Positions 55,396 to 62,886 of a DNA stretch of 64,000 bases are shown one piece after another (within the stretch, counting starts at the first letter, position 1; every line of letters starts with the position of its first letter). The DNA is taken from contig NZ_FWXX01000001.1 of assembly GCF_900176475.1 (NCBI RefSeq), forward strand, positions 558,001 through 622,000. Direction: 5' to 3'. A model generated the notes under the pieces. That model was not told the origin of the DNA. It ran no database searches and saw nothing but the letters and a program-made list of their open reading frames with translations. The translations under genes and the position numbers were made by a program. Source of the DNA: Tropicibacter naphthalenivorans. GTDB taxonomy: Bacteria > Pseudomonadota > Alphaproteobacteria > Rhodobacterales > Rhodobacteraceae.

Positions 55396-56229
55396 ATGGC
55401 CCGCGTCAAAGGCAAATTCAGCGAAGGGGCGCGCAACGCTCTGGAACATGCGGTCAGCGCGCGTGATCGCAACACCATGGACATGGTGCAACGCGCCATT
55501 CAGCACCGGCAGGTCATGCTGGCGTTTCAGCCCGTTGTCCAGACCACCGCCCCCGATCACGTCGCATTTTACGAGGGGCTGATCCGCGTGCTGGATGAAA
55601 CCGGGCGGGTGATTCCCGCCGCAGAGTTCATAAACGCCGTGGAAGACACGGAATTTGGCCGCATGTTGGACTGTATCGCGCTGGAAAAGGGCTTGGCAGA
55701 ATTGGAACGCGTGCCTGCCCTGCGGCTGTCCATCAATATGTCGGCGCGCTCTGTCGGCTATAAAAAGTGGATGCGCACGCTGACCCGTGGCCTGCAAAAC
55801 GATCCCACCGTGGCCGAGCGTCTGATCCTTGAGATCACCGAAACCTCGGCCATGACCGTCCCCGAACTGGTCACCACTTTCATGAAGGATCTCCAGAGCA
55901 AGGGAATCACCTTTGCCATGGACGATTTTGGCTCTGGCTACACGGCGCTGCGACACTTCAAGGACTTCAGTTTCGATATCCTTAAAATTGACGGGGAATT
56001 TTCTTCGGGCATTGCGCAGGATCCCGACAATCAGGTGTTGGTCGGCGCCATCGTCAAGATCGCCGAACAGTTCGACCTGTTCACCGTCGCCGAGCGGGTG
56101 GAAACCCAAGCCGACGCCGATGTGCTGCGCGCGCTGGGGGTCGATTGTCTTCAGGGGTACCTGTTTGCCGCGCCCACCGTGAACCCGCCGTGGCGCGACG
56201 AACAAAAGTTGCGCAAATCGGCCCGTTAG
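55396..56229 (+). CDS. EAL-domain cyclic-di-GMP phosphodiesterase
   Basis: The 277-residue product is a stand-alone EAL domain. The EAL motif reads EGL (AFYEGLIRV, about residue 60), but the other catalytic residues are kept: Asn in SINMS, Glu in ILEITETS, Asp-Asp in MDDFGSGYT, Lys in LKIDGEF, Glu in AERVET and Gln in LQGYLFA. It should hydrolyse c-di-GMP, lowering biofilm signals. There is no sensory domain or signal peptide. It has its own promoter region and lies before phaA. Confidence 0.88.
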   Translation: MARVKGKFSEGARNALEHAVSARDRNTMDMVQRAIQHRQVMLAFQPVVQTTAPDHVAFYEGLIRVLDETGRVIPAAEFINAVEDTEFGRMLDCIALEKGLAELERVPALRLSINMSARSVGYKKWMRTLTRGLQNDPTVAERLILEITETSAMTVPELVTTFMKDLQSKGITFAMDDFGSGYTALRHFKDFSFDILKIDGEFSSGIAQDPDNQVLVGAIVKIAEQFDLFTVAERVETQADADVLRALGVDCLQGYLFAAPTVNPPWRDEQKLRKSAR

Positions 56230-56258
56230 CGCAAGCCTGAGACTTTCTGTCCCTTTCG

Positions 56259-56269
56259 CTGCAACGCAG
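56259..56269. promoter_or_regulatory. PhaR-type box upstream of phaA
   Basis: CTGC-AAC-GCAG matches the CTGCN3-4GCAG operator described for PhaR of Paracoccus and Rhodobacter, the polyhydroxybutyrate-responsive repressor. It lies 102 bases before the phaA start. Confidence 0.5.
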
Positions 56270-56370
56270 AACAGAGTATTCCCCATTTTCGACAGGCGAA
56301 GATGGAATGGTTTCGCATCCGGCGGAATCACGGTATGCCTTGGCGTACACGCTTGGCTGGAGGACAACTT

Positions 56371-57546
56371 ATGACCAACGTCGTTATCGCAAGTGCCGCA
56401 CGGACTGCCGTGGGCAGCTTTAGCGGTTCTTTTGCAACCACCCCTGCACATGATCTTGGCGCGGCCGTGCTCGAAGCACTGGTGGCCCGCGCGGGCATCG
56501 AAAAGGGTGAAGTCTCTGAGACTATTCTTGGTCAGGTTCTGACCGCCGCGCAGGGCCAGAACCCCGCACGTCAGGCGCATATCAACGCCGGTCTGCCGAT
56601 CGAATCCGCCGCTTGGGGCATCAACCAGGTCTGTGGTTCGGGTCTGCGCGCCGTCGCACTGGCCGCTCAGCACATCCAACTGGGCGATGCGTCCATCGTC
56701 TGCGCCGGTGGTCAGGAGAACATGTCGCTGTCGACCCACGCCGCGCACCTGCGCGCCGGTCACAAGATGGGCGACGTCAAGTACATCGACACCATGATCC
56801 GCGACGGTCTGTGGGATGCGTTCAACGGCTACCACATGGGCCAGACCGCTGAAAACGTTGCCGAGCAGTGGCAGATTTCCCGCGACATGCAGGACGCCTT
56901 TGCCGTGGCTTCGCAGAACAAGGCCGAAGCCGCGCAAAAGGCGGGCAAGTTCGCCGACGAGATCGTCCCCTTCACCGTGAAAACCCGCAAGGGCGAGATC
57001 GTCGTCGATCAGGACGAGTACATCCGTCACGGCGCGACGATCGAAGCGATGGCGAAACTGCGCCCCGCCTTCACCAAGGATGGCACCGTGACCGCCGCAA
57101 ACGCCTCGGGCATCAACGACGGCGCGGCTGGCGCCCTGCTGATGTCCGCCGAGGAAGCAGAGCGTCGCGGGATTGAGCCGCTGGCGCGCATTGCGTCCTA
57201 CGCGACCGCCGGTCTCGACCCGTCGATCATGGGCGTCGGCCCGATCCACGCCTCCCGCAAGGCGCTGGAAAAAGCCGGTTGGAAGGCCGAAGACCTCGAT
57301 CTGGTCGAAGCCAACGAAGCCTTCGCCGCGCAGGCCTGCGCCGTGAACAAGGACATGGGCTGGAACCCCGAGGTCGTGAACGTGAACGGCGGCGCGATTG
57401 CCATCGGCCACCCGATCGGCGCGTCGGGCGCACGGATCCTGAACACCCTGCTGTTCGAAATGAAACGCCGCGACGCGAAAAAGGGTCTGGCGACCCTGTG
57501 CATCGGCGGCGGCATGGGCGTGGCCATGTGCCTCGAACGCCCCTAA
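56371..57546 (+). CDS. phaA: Acetyl-CoA C-acetyltransferase (beta-ketothiolase)
   Basis: The 391-residue thiolase condenses two acetyl-CoA to acetoacetyl-CoA, the first step of polyhydroxybutyrate synthesis. The nucleophile lies in [14 protein letters not shown], the His in [17 protein letters not shown] and the second Cys in [12 protein letters not shown]. Its neighbour phaB confirms the pathway. GGAGGA precedes the ATG at 56371. A PhaR-type box lies upstream, and an intrinsic terminator follows, so phaB has its own promoter. Confidence 0.95.
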   Translation: MTNVVIASAARTAVGSFSGSFATTPAHDLGAAVLEALVARAGIEKGEVSETILGQVLTAAQGQNPARQAHINAGLPIESAAWGINQVCGSGLRAVALAAQHIQLGDASIVCAGGQENMSLSTHAAHLRAGHKMGDVKYIDTMIRDGLWDAFNGYHMGQTAENVAEQWQISRDMQDAFAVASQNKAEAAQKAGKFADEIVPFTVKTRKGEIVVDQDEYIRHGATIEAMAKLRPAFTKDGTVTAANASGINDGAAGALLMSAEEAERRGIEPLARIASYATAGLDPSIMGVGPIHASRKALEKAGWKAEDLDLVEANEAFAAQACAVNKDMGWNPEVVNVNGGAIAIGHPIGASGARILNTLLFEMKRRDAKKGLATLCIGGGMGVAMCLERP

Positions 57547-57553
57547 GGCATTG

Positions 57554-57583
57554 AAAAGGGGCGCTTCGGCGCCCTTTTTTACG
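57554..57583 (+). terminator. Terminator between phaA and phaB
   Basis: AAGGGGCGC-TTCG-GCGCCCTTTTTT (57557-57580) has an 8-bp stem with a one-base bulge and six T, about 10 bases after the phaA stop. Confidence 0.85.
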
Positions 57584-57636
57584 CCCACCCGGCGCGGGGG
57601 CGCCAAAACGCCGCGCCAATTATTTCGAAAATGTAT

Positions 57637-57683
57637 GCGCAATATTGTTGCGCCCGCAAAAACCAAAAGGTAACGAAGTTACC
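57637..57683. promoter_or_regulatory. Two inverted repeats before phaB
   Basis: GCGCAA-TATTG-TTGCGC (57637-57653) and GGTAAC-GAA-GTTACC (57669-57683) are perfect inverted repeats 59 and 29 bases before the phaB ATG. They probably mark a separate regulated promoter after the phaA terminator; the binding factors are unknown. Confidence 0.45.
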
Positions 57684-57711
57684 AAGGGACATGTCATTAT
57701 CGGAGGACAAC

Positions 57712-58434
57712 ATGGCACGTGTAGCACTGGTCACCGGCGGCAGCCGCGGCATCGGCGAAGCCATTTCCAAAGCACTCAAAGCGCAAGGCTATGAGGTTGC
57801 AGCAACCTACGCCGGCAACGACGAAAAGGCCGCTGCCTTTACCGAAGCCACCGGCATCAAGACCTACAAGTGGAACGTGGCCGACTACGAAGCCTCGGCC
57901 GCAGGCATCGCGCAGGTCGAAGCGGACCTCGGCCCCATCGACGTGGTTGTCGCCAACGCGGGCATCACCCGTGACGCGCCCTTCCACAAGATGACCCCGG
58001 ACCAGTGGAAAGAGGTCATCGACACCAACCTGACCGGCGTGTTCAACACCATTCACCCGATCTGGCCGGGGATGCGCGAGCGCAAGTTTGGCCGCATCAT
58101 CGTGATCTCGTCGATCAACGGTCAGAAAGGCCAGTTCGCGCAGGTGAACTATGCCGCGACCAAGGCGGGCGATCTGGGCATCGTCAAGTCTCTGGCCCAG
58201 GAAGGCGCGCGCGCAGGCATCACCGCCAACGCAATCTGCCCCGGCTACATCGCGACCGAAATGGTCATGGCCGTGCCGGAGAAGGTCCGCGAAAGCATCA
58301 TCGGCCAGATCCCGACGGGCCGTCTGGGCGAGCCCGAAGAAATCGCGCGCTGCGTGACCTTCCTCGCGTCGGACGATGCGGGCTTTATCAACGGCTCGAC
58401 CATCTCGGCGAACGGCGGTCAGTTCTTCGTCTGA
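57712..58434 (+). CDS. phaB: Acetoacetyl-CoA reductase
   Basis: The 240-residue SDR reduces acetoacetyl-CoA to (R)-3-hydroxybutyryl-CoA with NADPH, the second step of polyhydroxybutyrate synthesis. VALVTGGSRGIGEAISKAL binds the cofactor; NAGITRD, the Ser in IVISSINGQKGQFAQ, NYAATKAG (Tyr-x3-Lys) and the PhaB-typical QKGQFGQ-like stretch (here QKGQFAQ) support this over FabG. ATG 57712 has GGAGGA before it. The synthase phaC is not in the window. Confidence 0.93.
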   Translation: MARVALVTGGSRGIGEAISKALKAQGYEVAATYAGNDEKAAAFTEATGIKTYKWNVADYEASAAGIAQVEADLGPIDVVVANAGITRDAPFHKMTPDQWKEVIDTNLTGVFNTIHPIWPGMRERKFGRIIVISSINGQKGQFAQVNYAATKAGDLGIVKSLAQEGARAGITANAICPGYIATEMVMAVPEKVRESIIGQIPTGRLGEPEEIARCVTFLASDDAGFINGSTISANGGQFFV

Positions 58435-58456
58435 TCCCGTTTGACGTGCAAAAACA

Positions 58457-58488
58457 GGGCTCCGAGCACCCACTCGGGGCCTTTTTTT
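58457..58488 (+). terminator. Terminator of phaB
   Basis: GGCTCCGAG pairs with CTCGGGGCC around CACCCA (one mismatch), followed by seven T. Confidence 0.88.
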
Positions 58489-58577
58489 GTGCGCTGGCGC
58501 ACCAACGCACCGCGCGCGGCGGCGTTTCTTTCATTCAAACAGGGCTATATTTAGGACCAAAGAATAGGAGACGCGCC

Positions 58578-59507
58578 ATGCTCAACCAGATCAACGGCTT
58601 GCACCATGTGACTTCGCTCGCCAGCGGAGCGCAGGAGAACAACGACTTTTTCACCAAGGTGCTGGGTCTGCGCCGGGTCAAGAAGACGGTGAACTTTGAC
58701 GCGCCCGACGTGTACCACCTGTATTATGGCGACGAGCAGGGCACCCCCGGCACGGTCATGACCTACTTTCCCTTCCCGAATGCGCGGCGCGGTCGCCCCG
58801 GCGCGGGTGAGGTCGGCACCACCGCCTTTTCCGTGCCCACCGGCGCCCTGCCCTATTGGTCCGAACGGCTCGCGCGGTTCGGCGTGCAGGGGCTGACCCC
58901 TGCGGAACGGTTCGGCGAGCGGCGGCTGGAGTTCAAAGGCCCCGATGGCGACGGGTTTGCCCTGATCGAAAGCGACGATGACCGCGCGCCTTGGGTGGCG
59001 GACGCCCCCGCCGAGGTCGCCCTGCGTGGGTTCCATTCCGCCGACATGCGCCTGTCGCCGCGCGGGGCAGCGTCCAGCGCCGAGCTGCTGCGCTTCATGG
59101 GCTATGAGAAGGACGACAGCGCAAACGGCGTCACCCGCTTTCGCGTCCCCGGCGGCAATGAGGCGCAGGTCATCGACCTGACCGAAACATCCGGCCCCAT
59201 GGCGGACCAAGGCGCGGGCAGCGTGCATCACATCGCCTTTTCCGTCGACAACCGCGAAAAGCAGCTGGAGGTGCGCAAGGCGCTGATGGACACCGGCTAT
59301 CAGGTGACGCCGGTGATCGACCGCGACTACTTTTGGGCGATCTATTTCCGCACCCCCGGCGGGGTGCTGTTCGAGATCGCGACCAACGAGCCGGGCTTTG
59401 ACCGCGACGAGGATACCGCGCATCTGGGTGAGGCGCTGAAGCTGCCGACGCAGCACGAACACCTGCGCAGCCGCCTAGAAGAGCGCTTGGCACCGATCAC
59501 CGATTAA
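58578..59507 (+). CDS. Ring-cleaving dioxygenase (VOC family, MhqO-like)
   Basis: The 309-residue product has two vicinal-oxygen-chelate modules. Metal ligands appear as His in NGLHHVTSLAS (first module), His in GSVHHIAFSV and Glu in GVLFEIATNEPG (second module). The layout KVLGLRRVKKTVNFDAPDVY and TPGTVMTYFPFP is that of the hydroquinone-type ring-cleaving dioxygenases (MhqO/LinE-like). It would open dihydroxy-aromatics and detoxify quinone precursors. TAGGAG precedes ATG 58578. The function is inferred from similarity only. Confidence 0.85.
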   Translation: MLNQINGLHHVTSLASGAQENNDFFTKVLGLRRVKKTVNFDAPDVYHLYYGDEQGTPGTVMTYFPFPNARRGRPGAGEVGTTAFSVPTGALPYWSERLARFGVQGLTPAERFGERRLEFKGPDGDGFALIESDDDRAPWVADAPAEVALRGFHSADMRLSPRGAASSAELLRFMGYEKDDSANGVTRFRVPGGNEAQVIDLTETSGPMADQGAGSVHHIAFSVDNREKQLEVRKALMDTGYQVTPVIDRDYFWAIYFRTPGGVLFEIATNEPGFDRDEDTAHLGEALKLPTQHEHLRSRLEERLAPITD

Positions 59508-59526
59508 CCTTTGCCACGATCCGGTA

Positions 59527-59558
59527 AAAGCAAAAGCCCCCGCACGAAGGCGGGGGCC
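59527..59558 (-). terminator. Terminator downstream of the DUF465 gene
   Basis: On the minus strand GGCCCCCGC pairs with GCGGGGGC around CTTCGT, followed by TTTTGCTTTT. It is about 105 bases past the DUF465 stop and also close to the end of the convergent dioxygenase gene, so it may serve both strands. Confidence 0.6.
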
Positions 59559-59663
59559 GGATCGGATTGCGGAACACACGGTGTTGCCCATCCTGGGCAA
59601 GACGCTGGCTTCCGCCTATGGAACGACCTGCCCGAAACCTCGGACAGGCCGCGCGCGGGACGC

Positions 59664-59840
59664 TTAGCCCATGGCCTGAGACGACAGGCGCTGAATTTCT
59701 TCTTTGATACGAAGTTTCTGCTTTTTCATGTCTGCGATATGCAACGCATCGGTGCCAGGAGCGCGCTGCGCCCGTTCCACGGCGTCCGAGAGGGTACTGT
59801 GCTTATTTTTCAGTTCTTGCAGGTGCGAACTCAAGCTCAT
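59664..59840 (-). CDS. DUF465 (YdcH-like) small protein
   Basis: The 58-residue all-helical protein SLSSHLQELKNKHSTLSDAV, then DALHIADMKKQKLRIKEEIQ matches DUF465: L-K-x-x-H-x-x-L, later L-K-K-x-K-L-x-x-K-D/E-E. AGGAGGATC lies just before the ATG at 59840. It likely forms an antiparallel coiled coil; the function is unknown. Confidence 0.88.
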   Translation of the reverse strand: MSLSSHLQELKNKHSTLSDAVERAQRAPGTDALHIADMKKQKLRIKEEIQRLSSQAMG

Positions 59841-59956
59841 TAGATCCTCCTTCGATCTGTTTGGACCTTCAGTGCAGCACATTGTCATCGTTCTGTCACG
59901 CGGCACCTGCGAAAAAGGCTGATGATTCCCTAGGAAATTACGAAGAACAGGCGGGT

Positions 59957-60730
59957 TTATTCCGAAAACGGTAACCCAGCACCGTGTTTCATAACCTTCG
60001 TAAACGCCTCGGAGTAGTTGTTTACCCCATCTTCATGCTCTCCCGGCGCGTGAATCACCTGTGGTGGATGGAACCGGAACGCCGCTTTGCCGTCTTTTCG
60101 CCCCCGGACCAGCACCAAACGCGGCGCGCGGCCGGGGCGCGGCAGCAGCGGCAACAGCTCTAACGCGCCCACATGTGCCTGCATCGCCGCCAACAGTTCG
60201 GGCAAGCGCTCGGCCCGCTGGATGAAGGTCATGTAGCCGCGCGGGCGCAACCGTTTCGCCGCCACCGCCACCCAGGTCGCCAAGGGCGTCTCGCCCGCGC
60301 GGCCCAACCCTCGGCCCGCGTCCTGCGCCGCGATCCCGCGCCCCGCTTCGAAATAGGGCGGGTTGGCCATGACGTGATGAAAGCTAAGCGCGCGCATTTC
60401 GGGGGGCGGTGCGCTCAGGTCGCCCTCCCACACTGTGCCGCCCAGACCATTTTCCGACAGGTTGCGCCGTGCCAAAGCCGCATAGGCGGGCTGAAGCTCG
60501 ATCCCGTAGAGCTGCACCCCCGGCACCCGCGCGCCCAGACAGCACAGCCCCGGCCCCGCGCCGCAACCCAGTTCCAGCACGCTCTGCCCCGGCTTGGCCT
60601 CGATGGTGGCGGCCAGCAACACCGGGTCCGTCCCGGCGCGATAGCCGACGCGCGGCTGCCGGATCATCGCCTTGCCGCCCAGCATCGCGTCGTGGGTCAG
60701 ATCGGCCTCTGCAAAGGGCTCAACCCTCAA
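59957..60730 (-). CDS. tRNA1(Val) (adenine37-N6)-methyltransferase-like protein
   Basis: The 257-residue SAM-dependent methyltransferase has VLELGCGAGPGLCCLGARVP (motif I), YGIELQPAYAALA and the amino-methylating NPPY motif (VMANPPYFEAGR). GKAMIRQPRVGYRAGTDPVLLAA is typical of TrmN6/YfiC. The start is uncertain: a TTG at 60730 overlapping the DUF2007 gene by 11 bases is the best fit because no ATG precedes motif I appropriately. It is coupled to the upstream DUF2007 gene. Confidence 0.85.
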   Translation of the reverse strand: MRVEPFAEADLTHDAMLGGKAMIRQPRVGYRAGTDPVLLAATIEAKPGQSVLELGCGAGPGLCCLGARVPGVQLYGIELQPAYAALARRNLSENGLGGTVWEGDLSAPPPEMRALSFHHVMANPPYFEAGRGIAAQDAGRGLGRAGETPLATWVAVAAKRLRPRGYMTFIQRAERLPELLAAMQAHVGALELLPLLPRPGRAPRLVLVRGRKDGKAAFRFHPPQVIHAPGEHEDGVNNYSEAFTKVMKHGAGLPFSE

Positions 60731-60935
60731 AACGCACCCCGTTTTCGCGCAAAATCCGCCGCGCGCGCGGCAGGTCATCGGACCGCACCATCAGGCGGCG
60801 CGGCAATATGCCGATGGACCCTTCGAGCACGCTCATATTTACGTCCAACTCAAAGCTGTCTATACCCGCCCCGTCCAGAAGAGTCCGGGCGAGCGGTATA
60901 AGTGTGATGTCATTGGTGCGCAAAAGCTCTTCCAT
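60720..60935 (-). CDS. DUF2007 family small protein
   Basis: The 71-residue protein reads MEELLRTNDITLIPLARTLL, then GIDSFELDVNMSVLEGSIGI and RARRILRENG, the DUF2007 pattern of signal-transducing-like small proteins (putative PII-like fold). GGCCTA region sequences precede it; the ribosome-binding site is weak. Its stop overlaps the methyltransferase start by 11 bases. The polyprenyl synthase starts divergently 52 bases away. Confidence 0.85.
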   Translation of the reverse strand: MEELLRTNDITLIPLARTLLDGAGIDSFELDVNMSVLEGSIGILPRRLMVRSDDLPRARRILRENGVRFEG

Positions 60936-60986
60936 AGGACGCGTGTAAGGCTACAACCAAAACAAGTCGAGAGCATGGAGAGCACA

Positions 60987-61985
60987 ATGAGCTTGGACGA
61001 GACGCGCGTGAAGCCGCATGAACGCCTGGCCGAAGTGCTGGCCGATGACCTGAGTGCGGTGAACGCGCTGATCCGCGAGCGGATGGCCTCCAAGCACGCG
61101 CCGCGCATCCCCGAGGTGACCGCGCATCTGGTCGAGGCGGGCGGCAAGCGTCTGCGCCCGATCCTGACGCTGGCGGCGGCGCGGCTGTGTGGCTACGAGG
61201 GCGCCGACCATGTGAAGCTGGCCGCAACGGTCGAGTTCATCCACACCGCGACGCTGCTGCATGACGACGTGGTGGACGAAAGCGCCAAGCGCCGCGGTCG
61301 CCCCACCGCCAACCTTTTATGGGACAACAAGTCCAGCGTTCTGGTGGGCGACTACCTCTTTGCGCGCGCCTTTCAATTGATGACAGAGCCGGGGAACCTG
61401 CGGGTTCTGCACATCCTGTCCAATGCCGCCGCCACCATCGCCGAGGGTGAGGTGCTGCAACTGACCGCCGCGCAGGATCTGTCCACAACTGAAGAGATTT
61501 ACCTGCAAGTGGTGCGCGGCAAGACCGCCGCGCTGTTCTCGGCGGCGACCGAGGTGGGCGGCGTGATCGCGGGCCGCAGCGCCGAAGAGGTGCAGGCGCT
61601 GTTCGATTACGGTGACGCCTTGGGCATCGCCTTCCAGATCGTGGACGATTTGCTGGATTACTGGGGCTCTGACGCCACCGGCAAGAACATCGGTGACGAC
61701 TTCCGCGAGCGCAAGCTGACCCTGCCGCTGATCAAGGCCTATGCCGCCGCCGATGACACCGAAAAGGCGTTCTGGAAGCGGGTCATCGAAAAGGGCGACC
61801 AGCAGGACGGCGATCTGGAGCACGCGCTGGAGCTGCTGAACAAGCACGGCGCCCTGGAGGCCACCCGCCAAGAGGCGCTGGCCTGGGCCGCCAAGGCCAA
61901 GGCCGCGATGGAGACGCTGCCCAAAGGCGAGCTGCGCGATCTGCTGATTGGCGTGAACGACTACGTGGTCGAGCGGGTCAACTGA
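60987..61985 (+). CDS. Polyprenyl diphosphate synthase (octa/decaprenyl type)
   Basis: The 332-residue enzyme makes the isoprenoid side chain of ubiquinone. Both aspartate-rich motifs are present: LLHDDVVDES (first, DDxxD) and QIVDDLLDYWG (second). GGKRLRPILTLAAARLCGY is the substrate-binding region. Small residues before the first motif suit a long product; in Rhodobacterales decaprenyl (Q10) is expected. ATG 60987 has GGAG seven bases upstream; an ATG at 60975 is possible. Its 3' end overlaps ispE by 8 bases. Confidence 0.92.
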   Translation: MSLDETRVKPHERLAEVLADDLSAVNALIRERMASKHAPRIPEVTAHLVEAGGKRLRPILTLAAARLCGYEGADHVKLAATVEFIHTATLLHDDVVDESAKRRGRPTANLLWDNKSSVLVGDYLFARAFQLMTEPGNLRVLHILSNAAATIAEGEVLQLTAAQDLSTTEEIYLQVVRGKTAALFSAATEVGGVIAGRSAEEVQALFDYGDALGIAFQIVDDLLDYWGSDATGKNIGDDFRERKLTLPLIKAYAAADDTEKAFWKRVIEKGDQQDGDLEHALELLNKHGALEATRQEALAWAAKAKAAMETLPKGELRDLLIGVNDYVVERVN

Positions 61986-62886
61986 CCTCTGGCAAACCGA
62001 GGTTGAACTGAGACCCCAGCACACCCCCGGCGATCCACCAGTCGGGGTGCGCCTTGTGCAAGGCCTCTGCGGCGGCCTGCGCTTTGGTCTCGTCTGCAAA
62101 CAGGCCAAAGCACGTCGCCCCCGACCCTGACATCCGCGCAAGGCCGCAGCCGGGCTGCGCGCCGATGGCCTCTAGCACCTCTGCGATGGCGGGTTCGAGC
62201 GCGATGGCCGCCTCCTGCATATCGTTGCGCGTGCCGTGCAGGTAGTCGATCAGCGCCGCCGCATCCGGCAGTTTGGGCAAGTCCGGCAGGCCGGGGTTGT
62301 CGCGCTTGGTCATGGCCTTGAACACCTTGGGCGTCGACACCGGCACGCGCGGGTTCACCAGCACCGCAGGCACCGGCGGCAGGCCCACCACCTCGGAGTC
62401 CTCGCCAATGCCGCGCACCCGTTGCGGCACGTTCGGCAGGCACATGGGCACATCCGCGCCGAGCGCTTCCAGCCCCTTGGCCTGAGCCAGACGGGCCATC
62501 ATGGCGGTCTCGCGGGCGCGCGGCTCTAGGCCGTCAAACGCCGGATCGCACAGCATCAACGCCCGGATCACCGCAGCCGCGTCCGCAGAGCCGCCGCCGA
62601 CCCCCGCCGCACTGGGCAGGTTCTTTTCCAAGGAAACAGCGACCGCATCCGTCAACCCTTGGGCGGCGCGCAACGCAAGGTTGGACATATCGGCAGGCAC
62701 GCCTGCGGCCTCTGGCCCTTCGACGGTCAAGGACAGGCCATTGGCGGGGGTCACCAGATACAAGACATCATGCACCGGGGCGAACACCACCAGCGAATCC
62801 AGCAAGTGGTATCCGTCGTCCCTTTGCCCCGTCACATGCAGCGCCAAGTTGATCTTGGCGGGCGCGCGGACCTTAATCCGCGGCAT
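61978..62886 (-). CDS. ispE: 4-diphosphocytidyl-2-C-methyl-D-erythritol kinase
   Basis: The 302-residue GHMP kinase phosphorylates an intermediate of the non-mevalonate isoprenoid pathway. RAPAKINLALHVTGQRDDGY at the start, KNLPSAAGVGGGSADAAAVI (ATP loop) and RMSGSGATCFGLFAD (third GHMP motif) are clear. It overlaps the end of the TPR gene by 14 bases and converges on the polyprenyl synthase, placing two isoprenoid genes side by side. Confidence 0.95.
   Translation of the reverse strand: MPRIKVRAPAKINLALHVTGQRDDGYHLLDSLVVFAPVHDVLYLVTPANGLSLTVEGPEAAGVPADMSNLALRAAQGLTDAVAVSLEKNLPSAAGVGGGSADAAAVIRALMLCDPAFDGLEPRARETAMMARLAQAKGLEALGADVPMCLPNVPQRVRGIGEDSEVVGLPPVPAVLVNPRVPVSTPKVFKAMTKRDNPGLPDLPKLPDAAALIDYLHGTRNDMQEAAIALEPAIAEVLEAIGAQPGCGLARMSGSGATCFGLFADETKAQAAAEALHKAHPDWWIAGGVLGSQFNLGLPEVS

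Noticed and set aside
55348-57666. 772-codon open frame on the minus strand
   Set aside because: Antisense of the EAL and phaA genes; composition is that of a shadow frame.
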